Below, piece by piece: positions 16,108-24,734 of a stretch of 64,000 bases of DNA. Below the pieces are notes generated by a model. It made no database searches. It saw nothing but the letters and a program-made list of their open reading frames with translations, and had not been told where the DNA came from. This stretch comes from Sulfolobales archaeon (GTDB lineage Archaea > Thermoproteota > Thermoprotei_A > Sulfolobales > NBVN01). The position numbers were made by a program, and so were the translations under genes. Every line of letters starts with the position of its first letter. Position 1 is the first letter of the stretch. The DNA is taken from positions 78,015 to 142,014 of the forward strand of contig JAOAKQ010000002.1 in the NCBI GenBank assembly GCA_026419835.1. Reading direction: 5' to 3'.

Positions 16108-17139
16108 CTAGTCTTTCAATCTCCAGAGACTTGATTCAAGCGGTTTTTCGGCAATACCCTTCTCAGTGATTATAGCGGTTACGAGTTCCGGTGGGGTTAT
16201 ATCGAAAGCTGGGTTGAGCACTTCTACTGTAGGAACCGTTATGTATAGCTTTGAGAGAACGGTCCTCACTTCGTCAGGATTTCTCTCCTCTATTACAACC
16301 CTCTCAATGCTGCCACCGAACTCTATAGTCGACGTCGGGGCCGCTACGTAGAAGGGTACTCTATGCCTATCGGCTAGAACGGCTATCGTGTAAGTACCGA
16401 TCTTATTTATAACGTAACCCGGCGGAACTATCCTATCGGCACCCACGATAACCTTCGAAACCATTCCCTTACTCATAACGTAGCCGACCATGCTGTCGGT
16501 AATTAGCTTAACCGGTATTCCCTCCTTCATTAGCTCCCACACGTTCAGTCTAGCACCCTGGAGCATGGGTCTGGTTTCCGTGGTTATAACCTCGATCTTC
16601 CTACCGGCTTGCCAGGCAGCTCTAATAACTCCGAGAGCCGTTCCGTAGGCTACGGTCGCTAGAGTACCTGCGTTGCAGTGAGTTAGAACCCTGTCGCCGT
16701 CCTCTATGAGCTTAGCTCCCACCTCCCCTATTCTTCTGTTGACCTCTACGTCTTCTTCGTGCATTCTGAGAGCTTCCCTTATGACAGCTTCTCTAAGTTC
16801 ACTAGCGCTCGAGTGATCGGCCTTAACTACGGACTCAACCCTCTTTAAGGCCCAGAAGATGTTCACCGCCGTCGGTCTAGTTCTCCTCATTCTCTCAACT
16901 ACCTTCAGAAGGTCGAGCCTCAGCTTCTCGACATCCTCACTTCTGGACTTCACGGCCGCTAGCGCGACTCCTAGCGCCGCAGCTACTCCTATAGCTGGAG
17001 CCCCCCTGATCTCCATTCTCTCTATAGCTACGGCGACGCGCTCCGGGTCCTCCGTTTCTACGTACTCCTCCTCCCACGGGATCTTGAGAGTGTTGATCCA
17101 CCTAACCCTACCCCCGACCCACTCAACGGACTTCAGCAT
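16108..17139 (-). CDS. mtnA: S-methyl-5-thioribose-1-phosphate isomerase (eIF2B-like family)
   Basis: 343 residues. RMEIRGAPAIGVAAALGVA (phosphate loop), LTHCNAGTLATVAYG (catalytic Cys) and IVGADRIV (catalytic Asp) with NKIGTYTIAVLA are the MtnA signatures. It isomerises methylthioribose-1-phosphate to the ribulose form in methionine salvage. Archaeal homologues may also act in nucleoside phosphate catabolism. Single-gene unit divergent from the GNAT gene. Confidence 0.9.
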   Translation of the reverse strand: MLKSVEWVGGRVRWINTLKIPWEEEYVETEDPERVAVAIERMEIRGAPAIGVAAALGVALAAVKSRSEDVEKLRLDLLKVVERMRRTRPTAVNIFWALKRVESVVKADHSSASELREAVIREALRMHEEDVEVNRRIGEVGAKLIEDGDRVLTHCNAGTLATVAYGTALGVIRAAWQAGRKIEVITTETRPMLQGARLNVWELMKEGIPVKLITDSMVGYVMSKGMVSKVIVGADRIVPPGYVINKIGTYTIAVLADRHRVPFYVAAPTSTIEFGGSIERVVIEERNPDEVRTVLSKLYITVPTVEVLNPAFDITPPELVTAIITEKGIAEKPLESSLWRLKD

Positions 17140-17276
17140 ACAGACACTCTAAGTAAGCCAGCTGCGTATACGCTAATAAGTGTAGACTCTACGAACGTTC
17201 TCCGCGCGCGGATAGCGCTCACACTAGTAATCTCTTAGCTATTTTACCGCGCAGTAGCTAGATCTCAGGGAGGGAG

Positions 17277-17624
17277 ATGGAGGTTAAGAAGGCTGGTGGT
17301 GTGTTCTACGTAAGGCTAGACGACGGAAGTAAGGCGTACGTAGCTACTGAAATCGAGAGCGGTGTTATAAAGATCCTGGAAACCTACGTCCCGGAGCAGC
17401 ACCGCGGCAGAGGCTACGCCAAGGCGCTCGTAGAGAAGGTAGTGGAGTACGCTAGAAGCGGTAATCTGAAGATACTTCCGGTATGCAGCTACGCCATAAG
17501 CTACTTTATGAAGAATAGGGAGCTGAGAGAGCTGCTAGCGGATAGTGTGAGGAACCTCTCGGACGAGGAGTGGAGGAGGCTCTACGAGGAAAGAATCCGG
17601 GAGGAAGCTAGAAAGAGGAGCTAG
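17277..17624 (+). CDS. Small GNAT-like N-acetyltransferase
   Basis: 115 residues. ILETYVPEQHRGRGYAKALV is the beta4/A-motif that binds the acetyl-CoA pyrophosphate (R/Q-x-x-G-x-G/A), and LKILPVCSYAISYFMKN follows as in the short YjdJ-like GNATs. The C-terminus adds a charged helix (LSDEEWRRLYEERIREEARKR). Substrate unknown. Its stop codon lies 2 bases before the solitary CRISPR repeat. Confidence 0.8.
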   Translation: MEVKKAGGVFYVRLDDGSKAYVATEIESGVIKILETYVPEQHRGRGYAKALVEKVVEYARSGNLKILPVCSYAISYFMKNRELRELLADSVRNLSDEEWRRLYEERIREEARKRS

Positions 17625-17626
17625 TC

Positions 17627-17650
17627 CTTTCAATTCTATCGTTCAGATTC
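17627..17650 (-). CRISPR. Solitary CRISPR repeat without spacers
   Basis: A perfect 24/24 copy of the main array repeat in the same orientation, with no second repeat nearby. Together with the leader block that follows, it forms a zero-spacer CRISPR unit: either a relic that has lost its spacers or a naive integration site. Confidence 0.9.
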
Positions 17651-17700
17651 CTCTGCGCTCCTATTGTCTGAGGGCCTATGAACTTCATCTTGGGAGTAGA
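17651..17700 (-). promoter_or_regulatory. CRISPR leader attached to the solitary repeat
   Basis: After 11 non-conserved bases comes TATTGTCTGAGGG, identical and at identical spacing to the main array leader (9458-9470), then CCTATGAACTTCATCTTGGGAG, which aligns with the main leader's TTTTTAAGCTTTACCTTGGGAG. It ends 7 bases before the spt4 stop codon. Confidence 0.8.
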
Positions 17701-17707
17701 CCGGGGT

Positions 17708-17929
17708 CTACATACCTAACTTAATTGCGTACCTACCGGGCTTGCTAATACCCATCAGCTTAGCTAGCCTGGACCTCTCCGGGTCTATAACGATTACCAC
17801 ACCAGACCAGGTATCTGTGAACGTGGTTGATCCGCAGGATGGACATGTCTCTACTTCGTGGGGTACCAGTAGGCGGCATCTAGAGCACGCTTTAAACGCT
17901 TTCCCGGGTCCTCTACTCACCGCTACCAC
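17708..17929 (-). CDS. spt4: Transcription elongation factor Spt4 (RpoE'')
   Basis: 73 residues with zinc ligands CSRC and CPSC (spaced as CxxC-x12-CxxC) and the KLMGISKPGRYAIKLG tail of archaeal Spt4. It partners Spt5 on RNA polymerase. It overlaps the 3' end of rpo7 by 17 bases, the usual archaeal gene pair. Confidence 0.95.
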   Translation of the reverse strand: MVAVSRGPGKAFKACSRCRLLVPHEVETCPSCGSTTFTDTWSGVVIVIDPERSRLAKLMGISKPGRYAIKLGM

Positions 17930-18455
17930 CTGAGGCTATCTTACCCAGCCCTGGCTGCCTCATAGTGAGAGCGATCCTAATCATAGAAGGTCGAGCTATG
18001 GATACCGCAGTTATTCTTCCGCGCACTACATCACCTTTAGATATCCTCAGCTTGGTCTCCTCACCCTCTAGAACGCCGGTTTCTTCGTGGTAAACCATCC
18101 TATCGTCCGCTATTTGAGATATGTGAACTAGAGCGTCCATAGGGCCTATGTTTACGAATACTCCAATTCTCTTTACATCAACAACAACTCCATCCACTAC
18201 TTCGTTAACTACTGGGTAGAAAGTCAGTAACTCGAGAACCGCTCTATGGTAGGTAGCTCCATCACCCGGTACTATAGTTCCCTCAGGCTCTACATCGATG
18301 TCGGTTATTGCTAGAATAAGCCCTAGGTCTGGGTGTAGGCTACCGACGTACTTCTCGCTAAGCACCTCGCTAGCCGTTTTAACTAGGTCCTCACCGAACT
18401 TGCTGGGAGGTATTCTCACTACGTCCTCGACTTTCACGAGTCTGTACATCTTCAA
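17913..18455 (-). CDS. rpo7: RNA polymerase subunit Rpo7 (RpoE')
   Basis: 180 residues: an N-terminal RNP-like domain (VVRIPPSKFGEDL..., GDGATYHRAVLELLTFYP) and a C-terminal S1 domain (VVDVKRIGVFVNIGPMDALVHISQI). With Rpo4 it forms the polymerase stalk that binds emerging RNA. Confidence 0.96.
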   Translation of the reverse strand: MKMYRLVKVEDVVRIPPSKFGEDLVKTASEVLSEKYVGSLHPDLGLILAITDIDVEPEGTIVPGDGATYHRAVLELLTFYPVVNEVVDGVVVDVKRIGVFVNIGPMDALVHISQIADDRMVYHEETGVLEGEETKLRISKGDVVRGRITAVSIARPSMIRIALTMRQPGLGKIASGGSGE

Positions 18456-18591
18456 TCACTCAGCTCTCCGTAGGTAGGTCTCGGAACGCGTATAAAAGCA
18501 AGTGCTCCCAACCTGAGGTTCGCAGTTCGAGAGTGGGTTGCTAAGTGAGTTCTTTTTAGATCGGGTGCGGTGACTCTACTGGTGGTGTTAA

Positions 18592-19086
18592 TTGGGTGAG
18601 GTCAGGAAGATCGAGGTAGTGGATATTCCGCGCGCTGAGGGAGTAAACGTAATTCTAGGTCAGTCCCACTTTATAAAGACGGTTGAGGACCTGTACGAAG
18701 CTCTAGTAACCTCCGTTCCAAACGTTAGGTTCGGTGTGGCGTTCTGCGAATCGAGCGGTAAGAGACTGATTAGGTACGATGGAAACGACGAGGAGCTGGT
18801 GTCGCTAGCTATTGAAGCGGCTAGAAGAGTCGGTGCCGGGCACTTCTTCGCCATCTACCTAAGAAATGCTTGGCCTATTAACGTAGTGGACTCTATCAGA
18901 AAGGTTAGCGAGGTAGTGGCGCTGTACGCAGCTTCAGCTAATCCTATGCAGGTAATCGTAGCGGAAACGGACCTGGGGAGAAGCGTTCTCGGAGTAGTAG
19001 ACGGTGGAGCGCCCCTAGGTGTTGAAGGAGATTATGATAAGAAGGAGAGACACGCACTACTAAGAAAGATCGGCTACAAGAAGTAG
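18592..19086 (+). CDS. Adenosine-specific kinase family protein (DUF355)
   Basis: 164 residues. [40 protein letters not shown] and [18 protein letters not shown] match the small archaeal family annotated as adenosine-specific kinase. TTG 18592 is used after a GGTGGTG ribosome-binding site; in-frame GTG options upstream are blocked by a stop. Single-gene unit divergent from rpo7. Confidence 0.85.
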   Translation: MGEVRKIEVVDIPRAEGVNVILGQSHFIKTVEDLYEALVTSVPNVRFGVAFCESSGKRLIRYDGNDEELVSLAIEAARRVGAGHFFAIYLRNAWPINVVDSIRKVSEVVALYAASANPMQVIVAETDLGRSVLGVVDGGAPLGVEGDYDKKERHALLRKIGYKK

Positions 19087-19283
19087 AACCCGGTTCACGT
19101 ATTAGCTCCACACCGGTGGAGTCTAGAGCTGGGTGGTGAGCCGAGAGAGTTTCGGAGCTAAGTCTTTGAAGTACGGAAGTGCTAGCGGAGCTTCCGCGGT
19201 TCAGTGAATCAGCATGCTAAAGCGCTAAGCTGCGTGAGTATCTTATTTTCTACACTGTAGTGCAATAGCTGCTGTGGAAACTG
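19087..19283. other. Gap with palindromic segments, nothing assigned
   Basis: The gap holds short self-complementary stretches (CTCCACACCGGTGGAG at 19110-19125) and GC-rich sequence but no convincing RNA gene. Confidence 0.3.
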
Positions 19284-19904
19284 ATGAACGCAAGCGAGGT
19301 TACTGCGAAAATTCAGTGCTTCGGCGGTATTTGGGTGGGCGCTGAAGGTGTTAGACTACTTCTATACAGGCTGGAGCGTAGTTACGAAGTACCGCTAGCT
19401 CTTCCGCGGGCGGTGAACCGCTGTTCTAGAGTACCGAGGAGTGCTGAAGAACTGGTGGAGACCTACGAGTACGTAAGAAAGGCTCTAGATATCGGTAGGC
19501 TGAAGTCTATCTGCGATCTGGTCTACGTTGAAGTGCCTTGCGAATTACTTGAGCTATCGTACTTAGCTAGTAGTAGGAGAGTTAGGTGCCTTCCACTATC
19601 TCCGAAACCAGACGTAGTTAGATCTGTGGAGGTACTGCTGAAAGGTAGTGAAACTTCCCCGGTTGAGGTAGACGTTCTTCAGCACAGCATTCTCGCGAAG
19701 AGATCTAGGCAAATCGAGGTAGAGCTGTACACCGCGTGTCTCGTGGGTGAAGTACTGAGCCCAGATATAGTGGCAGTCGGTCTAGACCTACGGAACTACG
19801 GTACCAGAGTGGTTACAGTTAGCGAGCTTAAGCAGACTTCAATGGCTGAAAAACCCAGGAGAAGGAAGTCGAGGAGGAAAAAGAAGAGGAAGTTAAAGAA
19901 GTAG
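19284..19904 (+). CDS. Uncharacterised protein with lysine/arginine-rich tail
   Basis: 206 residues, not recognised. The body has a cysteine-bearing segment ([19 protein letters not shown]) and alternating strands; the C-terminus (after about residue 185) is a basic run, [18 protein letters not shown], suggesting nucleic acid binding or ribosome association. It converges on argF and overlaps its 3' end by 12 bases. Codon use matches neighbours, so it is probably real and native. Confidence 0.65.
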   Translation: MNASEVTAKIQCFGGIWVGAEGVRLLLYRLERSYEVPLALPRAVNRCSRVPRSAEELVETYEYVRKALDIGRLKSICDLVYVEVPCELLELSYLASSRRVRCLPLSPKPDVVRSVEVLLKGSETSPVEVDVLQHSILAKRSRQIEVELYTACLVGEVLSPDIVAVGLDLRNYGTRVVTVSELKQTSMAEKPRRRKSRRKKKRKLKK

Positions 19905-20828
19905 AGCTAGTAGAGCTTTCTGCGTGTGCAGCCGGTTCTCGGCCTGGTCCCAGACTACGGAGGCCTGTCCGTCGATTACTTCGTTAATCACCTCGTAACC
20001 GCGCTTAGCCGGGAGGCAGTGCATGAATATAGCGTCGGGCTTCGCCATGGACATCACCTCCCTAGTTACTCTGTAGGGAGATAGATCTCTGATCCTCTTC
20101 TCAGCCTCGGCTTCCTGACCCATGCTCACCCAGACATCGGTGTAGACTACGTCAGCACCTCGAACAGCTTCCTCCACACTCCTCACGACCTCTACCGCAG
20201 CACCGGTAGACCTAGCCCTCTCCTCAGCTATTCCCATAATTTTCGGCGAGGGGTCGTAGCCACTGGGCGTGGCTACGCTAATTCTAGCCCCCAGGGAAGC
20301 TGCCATTAGTATTAGTGAGTGCGCTACGTTATCAGCACCGTCCCCGAGGAAAGCTACCTTAACTCCAGCTACCCTCCCCTTCTTCTCCCATATCGTGAAG
20401 AAGTCCGCTAGCGCTTGAACCGGGTGCTCTAGGTCGCTCAGCGCGTTTATTACCGGTACCGAGGCGTGCTCCGCTAGCTCCACCAGGTCTCTGTGGCTGT
20501 ACACTCTAGCTGCGATCCCGTCTACGTACCTACTCAGAGTTCTAGCTGTATCGGCGATCGTCTCACCCCTCCCGAGCTGCAGCTCGGTCCAGTTAGCGGT
20601 CACCGTGAAACCACCTAACTGCTTCATAGCTACTTCGAAGCTAACTCTAGTTCTAGTACTGGGTTTCTGGAAGATCAGCATCAGGGTCCTACCCCGCAGT
20701 ACCGGAATGACTCTTTCACCACCGTAGGCTCTCAGCTTGAAGTCTCTAGATAGCTCTAAGACTCTCCACAGCTCACTAGGACTGAGGTCAGATACAGAGA
20801 CGTAGTCCTTACCTCTAAGACCGAGCAT
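19893..20828 (-). CDS. argF: Ornithine carbamoyltransferase
   Basis: 311 residues. [13 protein letters not shown] (carbamoyl phosphate site), [11 protein letters not shown] and [11 protein letters not shown] (ornithine/catalytic Cys) are diagnostic of OTC rather than aspartate carbamoyltransferase. It makes citrulline for arginine synthesis. A TATA-like ATATTTAAGG lies near 20905 on the minus strand. Confidence 0.95.
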   Translation of the reverse strand: MLGLRGKDYVSVSDLSPSELWRVLELSRDFKLRAYGGERVIPVLRGRTLMLIFQKPSTRTRVSFEVAMKQLGGFTVTANWTELQLGRGETIADTARTLSRYVDGIAARVYSHRDLVELAEHASVPVINALSDLEHPVQALADFFTIWEKKGRVAGVKVAFLGDGADNVAHSLILMAASLGARISVATPSGYDPSPKIMGIAEERARSTGAAVEVVRSVEEAVRGADVVYTDVWVSMGQEAEAEKRIRDLSPYRVTREVMSMAKPDAIFMHCLPAKRGYEVINEVIDGQASVVWDQAENRLHTQKALLALLL

Positions 20829-21064
20829 CTAGCCCCCCAGTACCGAGTTCGCACTCATTATTAAGCTCTTAGCTAGGGACCGCTATCAGCGAATACGTTC
20901 CTTAAATATCCTTATTACAAAAACTACATTCAGCCAACGTTCGGGGTAGCTACTCGTACGCATTTATTAGCATAGCCCCATCGCTATACAGCTACCGGTA
21001 ATTTTCGTGGGCAGTCCCAAGCGTGTATTTATACATTGAAACGTTAGTATGTCGAGGCACATCT

Positions 21065-21439
21065 ATGGATAAGAAACTCTGGAACGAAATTCAAAATTAT
21101 GAGAATGTCCGTGCGTGCGTAAAATCAACTCTTCTACAGGGTATAGAAAGCATGTTTCCCGGACTTTACGGTTTTCTTAAAGTTAGATCCCTAGTTACCT
21201 ACGGTTCACCGCCTGAGGCAGTCAACGATCTTAGAGCGCTCGTTAAACTACTTAGTGAGACATTTAACAATAGGGAGCTTCTGGAAAGCACTGTAAGATA
21301 CGTGCTATCGGGACTAACCAAGAGTCCGGGAGATGTAGCTAAGGCACTTCTAAGTGGAGACGAGGATAGGTTCTACATGACGCTATCCGAACTAAACGAT
21401 CCCGCGCTTTGGAAAAACTGCAGGAAACTTCTTAAGTAA
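21065..21439 (+). CDS. Small helical protein of unknown function
   Basis: 124 residues from ATG 21065. It is all-helical in appearance (LWNEIQNYENVRACVKSTLL, AVNDLRALVKLLSETF, PGDVAKALLSGDEDRF) without motifs I recognise. TATTTATACATT at about 21024-21035 sits about 30 bases upstream, predicting a leaderless message; the longer TTG-started frame would begin inside that promoter. Base composition is AT-richer than the neighbours. Confidence 0.6.
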   Translation: MDKKLWNEIQNYENVRACVKSTLLQGIESMFPGLYGFLKVRSLVTYGSPPEAVNDLRALVKLLSETFNNRELLESTVRYVLSGLTKSPGDVAKALLSGDEDRFYMTLSELNDPALWKNCRKLLK

Positions 21440-21621
21440 GCACCATTCATATCGTATCCTACACCGGGTTCTTCGCATACGCTAAACTATGGGATGGGTA
21501 AGAGTAGGAGTTCGCACCGTGCCAACTTGCGCAAACACTCTAGGTATGTGCGCGAAGACCGCCTCCACAGCCGCGGGGTAGTAGCAAAACTTATTTACTT
21601 CGGAAACCCTGCTCTATCGGT

Positions 21622-21665
21622 AGCCGGGTCGTCTAGCGGCCAAGGATGCGGGGCTTTGGACCTCG
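21622..21665 (+). tRNA. tRNA-Gln(TTG) 5' fragment (positions 1-43), 3' part missing
   Basis: AGCCGGG (acceptor 5' strand), T8, C9, D-arm GTCTAGCGGCCAAGGAT, G26, anticodon stem CGGGG/CCTCG and loop CTTTGGA (TTG) all fit a tRNA-Gln up to position 43. After that no T-arm (TTCGAAT) or CCCGGCT acceptor strand follows; the next 100 bases are unrelated. TTATTTACTT (21589-21598) lies at TATA distance, so it may be transcribed. It could be the 5' half of a split tRNA, an intron-containing gene with a distant exon, or a pseudogene. Confidence 0.6.
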
Positions 21666-21741
21666 GCCGCTGCCCCACTACCTACCTTTACAAACTTTCT
21701 CGGAGAGCTCCTTTAGTTAGCTGTGCATTGTTGGTGAGTAC

Positions 21742-21894
21742 CTAAGGGGCTATTCTCTCTACGATTTCGTGGTACGTATTTTTTCTACAGAAAGGACACC
21801 AGTAGTATAGGTGCTTGAAGTCGCTTAAATGGTAGCTTATCTTAACTACCCTCTCTCTTCTACAAGACCCGCATCGAACCACCCAGCCACCCAT
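21742..21894 (-). CDS. Small zinc-ribbon protein
   Basis: A 50-residue frame starting MGGWVVRCGSCRRERVV and containing YYWCPFCRKNTYHEIVERI, so two CxxC knuckles (CGSC and CPFC) about 25 residues apart, enough for one zinc ribbon. The start ATG and the codon use look native. It is divergent from FEN-1. Function unknown; such mini zinc ribbons often join ribosome or transcription complexes. Confidence 0.6.
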   Translation of the reverse strand: MGGWVVRCGSCRRERVVKISYHLSDFKHLYYWCPFCRKNTYHEIVERIAP

Positions 21895-21993
21895 ACCTTC
21901 AGTCACTCCAAGTTAGTAGCTAGGAATTAAATCAGTTAGCGCCTTCCGACCTATTTAAAATCTCGGTAATACCTGCAGTCTTGATGATGCTGG

Positions 21994-23049
21994 ATGGGTG
22001 TAAACCTACGTGATATTATTCCCGATGGATGTATTCACGTAGTTAGCGATCTTAGAGAACTCGAGAGCAGGGTAGTAGCTATCGATGCCTACAACGCGCT
22101 GTACCAGTTTCTAACCGCTATTAGGCAGCCCGATGGAACTCCGCTAATGGATAGCAGGGGGCGGGTCACCAGCCACCTCAGCGGGCTCTTCTACAGAACT
22201 ATAAACCTGCTAGAATCAGGCATTAAACCCGTCTACGTCTTCGACGGAAAGCCTCCGGAGCTTAAAGCTCGGGAGATCTCCGAGAGAATGAGTACCAGGG
22301 AGGAGGCTAGAAGAAGGTACGAAGAAGCCATCGCTCAGGGAGATATAGAGGCGGCGAGAAAGTACGCGCAGATAGCTTCACATCTCACCAGCGACATGGT
22401 GAAAGCATCTAAAGACCTACTGACAGCTATGGGCATACCGTGGGTTCAAGCACCGTCCGAAGGAGAAGCTCAGGCAGCCTACATGGCTATCTGGGGGGAT
22501 GTTTGGGCGGTAGCTTCTCAAGACTACGACTCACTACTCTTCGGTTCTCCGAGACTCATTAGAAACCTGACTATAAGCGGTAGAAGGAAGCTACCGAGGA
22601 GAGAGGTTTACGTCGAGGTGAAGCCCGAGCTAATTGAGTTAGGCAGTCTCTTGAGGAGCTTGGGAATAAGTGGAGAGCAGCTAGTAGACATAGCTATACT
22701 GATAGGCACAGACTACAACCCAGAAGGTGTGAGGGGTGTTGGACCTAAGACAGCCTACCAGCTAGTTAAAACTCACGGTAGCTTAGAGAGAGTTCTAAAG
22801 CTCCTACCGGGAGCTAAGCTTCCGGTGCCACTGGACGAAATTAGAGCTGCTTTCAAGAACCCGCAGGTTACTCGAGAGTACGCTCTGGAGTGGAGGAACC
22901 CGGACTTTAGTAAAGTTAGAGAGATCCTAGTGGAAGAGTACGAGTTTTCGGAAGATAGAGTAAGAAACGCTCTCGATAGACTAAGTAAGGCCTCTAGAGA
23001 AGTCAAGCAGCCGGGGGTGGGTCTAGGTAAGTGGCTTAAGAAGCTGTAG
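21994..23049 (+). CDS. fen: Flap endonuclease 1
   Basis: 351 residues. The XPG N-region (VVAIDAYNALYQFLTAIR; YVFDGKPPELKARE) and I-region (APSEGEAQAAYMA, ASQDYDSLLFG, GTDYNPEGVRGVGPKTA helix-hairpin-helix) carry the acidic metal ligands. The C-terminal GVGLGKWLKKL is a degenerate PCNA-binding motif. It removes 5' flaps in Okazaki fragment maturation and repair. Confidence 0.96.
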   Translation: MGVNLRDIIPDGCIHVVSDLRELESRVVAIDAYNALYQFLTAIRQPDGTPLMDSRGRVTSHLSGLFYRTINLLESGIKPVYVFDGKPPELKAREISERMSTREEARRRYEEAIAQGDIEAARKYAQIASHLTSDMVKASKDLLTAMGIPWVQAPSEGEAQAAYMAIWGDVWAVASQDYDSLLFGSPRLIRNLTISGRRKLPRREVYVEVKPELIELGSLLRSLGISGEQLVDIAILIGTDYNPEGVRGVGPKTAYQLVKTHGSLERVLKLLPGAKLPVPLDEIRAAFKNPQVTREYALEWRNPDFSKVREILVEEYEFSEDRVRNALDRLSKASREVKQPGVGLGKWLKKL

Positions 23050-23194
23050 CACCGCGTGTAAGACCGCTGAATTCTCCTCGAGTACTCACCTAGCTACCTA
23101 ACCCGGAAGCTAGTACTCAAGAGCTGAGCCGGTCTGCTAGGAGTAGAGCTTATGTAGAAGTGCTACGTATACACTGCAGGTGCCGTGGTGAACT

Positions 23195-23830
23195 ATGAAG
23201 ATAGTGGTAGTTGGTGCAACGGACCTCACAGCTAGCTTAATTAGAGAAATAGTTGAGAGAGGTCACCAAGTAGCGGTATTTGATGACGTTAAGGAAGGCG
23301 TAGAGAAACTTAAAGCTGAGCTAGATGTTACCGGAGCGGCTGTCGACCTTCTTAATTTCGATGAACTTGAGGAGTACGGCTTCTCAAGGGCTGACGTAGT
23401 AGTGCTAGCGCATCGAAACGACACAGTGAACGCCGTGCTCAGTATATACGCTAGGATCGTGAATATTCCGAGAGTTCTAGTTGTCTCTAGGAGTAAGAAA
23501 GTTGCTGAAGCCGTGCGAAAGCTCGGTCTAGCATCGACAGTTCTAGCTATTGAGAGCCTCGTGGAGAAGGCCATGGCATCAGCTTTCGCGGGCGTGGAAA
23601 CTATTGAACTCCCGGGGGGTTACGTGGTAGCCGCTCTCGATAGTAAAACCATGAATCGGCTCGTAGGTATGTCGATAGCCGACTTCAGAGATAGGTGGAG
23701 GTTCACAGTTCTTAAAGTAGTAGATAGAGAGGGTGCTGTAAGAGAACCTACAGACGAATACGTAATTAAGGAAGGAGATATTGTGCTAGTACTAGCTGAA
23801 AAGTCTGGGATTAGAGAACTGCTGCTATAG
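23195..23830 (+). CDS. TrkA-like K+ channel/transporter regulatory protein
   Basis: 211 residues: an N-terminal RCK/TrkA-N Rossmann domain (MKIVVVGATDLTASLIREI, VAVFDD acidic end of beta2, ADVVVLAHRND) and a C-terminal TrkA-C domain (ADFRDRWRFTVLKVV..., EYVIKEGDIVLVLAEKSG). The nucleotide loop GATDLTAS lacks the usual GxGxxG third glycine. It starts 41 bases upstream of an MscS-like channel gene, so it may gate or accompany that channel. Confidence 0.88.
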   Translation: MKIVVVGATDLTASLIREIVERGHQVAVFDDVKEGVEKLKAELDVTGAAVDLLNFDELEEYGFSRADVVVLAHRNDTVNAVLSIYARIVNIPRVLVVSRSKKVAEAVRKLGLASTVLAIESLVEKAMASAFAGVETIELPGGYVVAALDSKTMNRLVGMSIADFRDRWRFTVLKVVDREGAVREPTDEYVIKEGDIVLVLAEKSGIRELLL

Positions 23831-23871
23831 TTTTTTACCGTGCTAAGCTCATAACGTATGGATGGTGGGAA

Positions 23872-24660
23872 TTGTCCGGTGAGCTAGCGGCTATGCTCAG
23901 TAGTTGGCTGCCAGTTCTATACTTAGTCATCTCTATAGCACTGGTCTACGCTGCTTACTACTTCGCTAGGGTTTCGCTGAGGAAGCTGAGATTGAGAGGT
24001 ATTGTAAGTAGGAAGTTTGAAGAAACGGCTAAACTCGTAGTGCTGGCAGTCGCAGCTGCGATAGTAGTTCCAGCGGCTATCTCAGCTCTATTCCCCCACC
24101 CACTGGTTCCCGTTGTTTCTCTATCCGTCCTAGTTATTATTGCAGCACTAACACTCTTTTCAGTAATTGGATACGTATCTAACTCGCTATCTTACCTCAT
24201 AGTCGCTCTAACGTCTACTATTAGAGATGGCGAGTACGTAAGGATCGTAGTCAATGGAAGAGAGTACGAGGGGAGAGCCATGCTGATTGAGGGAAACTAC
24301 CTAGTCCTTAGAACGGAGCCCGGGGTTTCAGTACTAGTACCGTACAGCCAGCTACTCAAGTCGGTTATAGTCAAGCTATCCCAGCTACCGCTAACGCTGA
24401 GAATCAGAGTTGTGAAACCCGGAGGCAGCTTAGAAGAGATCGTGAAGAGAGTTTCCGATGCTATTAGAAAGTCTAAGCTAATCAATAAGACCGAGATATC
24501 TGTGAAACCCGTTGAAGTTAGTGAGGACGAAGTAGTTCTGATGGTGGAAACAGAGGCCGTGAACCCGAAGAGTGCTAATAATTGTTTTGAGGACATAGCT
24601 AAGATTCTACTCAAGGAAATACCCTACAAGATCACTATCGAAGTCGTTAGTAGTCGGTGA
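23872..24660 (+). CDS. MscS-family mechanosensitive channel-like membrane protein
   Basis: 262 residues, TTG start. Three N-terminal hydrophobic helices (about 10-35, 55-75, 80-115) are followed by an MscS-type beta domain (IRDGEYVRIVVNGREYEGRAMLIEG..., VLVPYSQLLKSVIVKLS) and a C-terminal alpha/beta part. Likely releases solutes on hypo-osmotic shock; the pairing with a TrkA-type protein suggests joint ion homeostasis. Confidence 0.8.
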   Translation: MSGELAAMLSSWLPVLYLVISIALVYAAYYFARVSLRKLRLRGIVSRKFEETAKLVVLAVAAAIVVPAAISALFPHPLVPVVSLSVLVIIAALTLFSVIGYVSNSLSYLIVALTSTIRDGEYVRIVVNGREYEGRAMLIEGNYLVLRTEPGVSVLVPYSQLLKSVIVKLSQLPLTLRIRVVKPGGSLEEIVKRVSDAIRKSKLINKTEISVKPVEVSEDEVVLMVETEAVNPKSANNCFEDIAKILLKEIPYKITIEVVSSR

Positions 24661-24734
24661 GTGAGCTGGTGAGGTGAATGAGGTCCCGGCGCCAGTTCTG
24701 GAAGTCCATGGGCGTTTCGTGAGGATTCGTTTAG

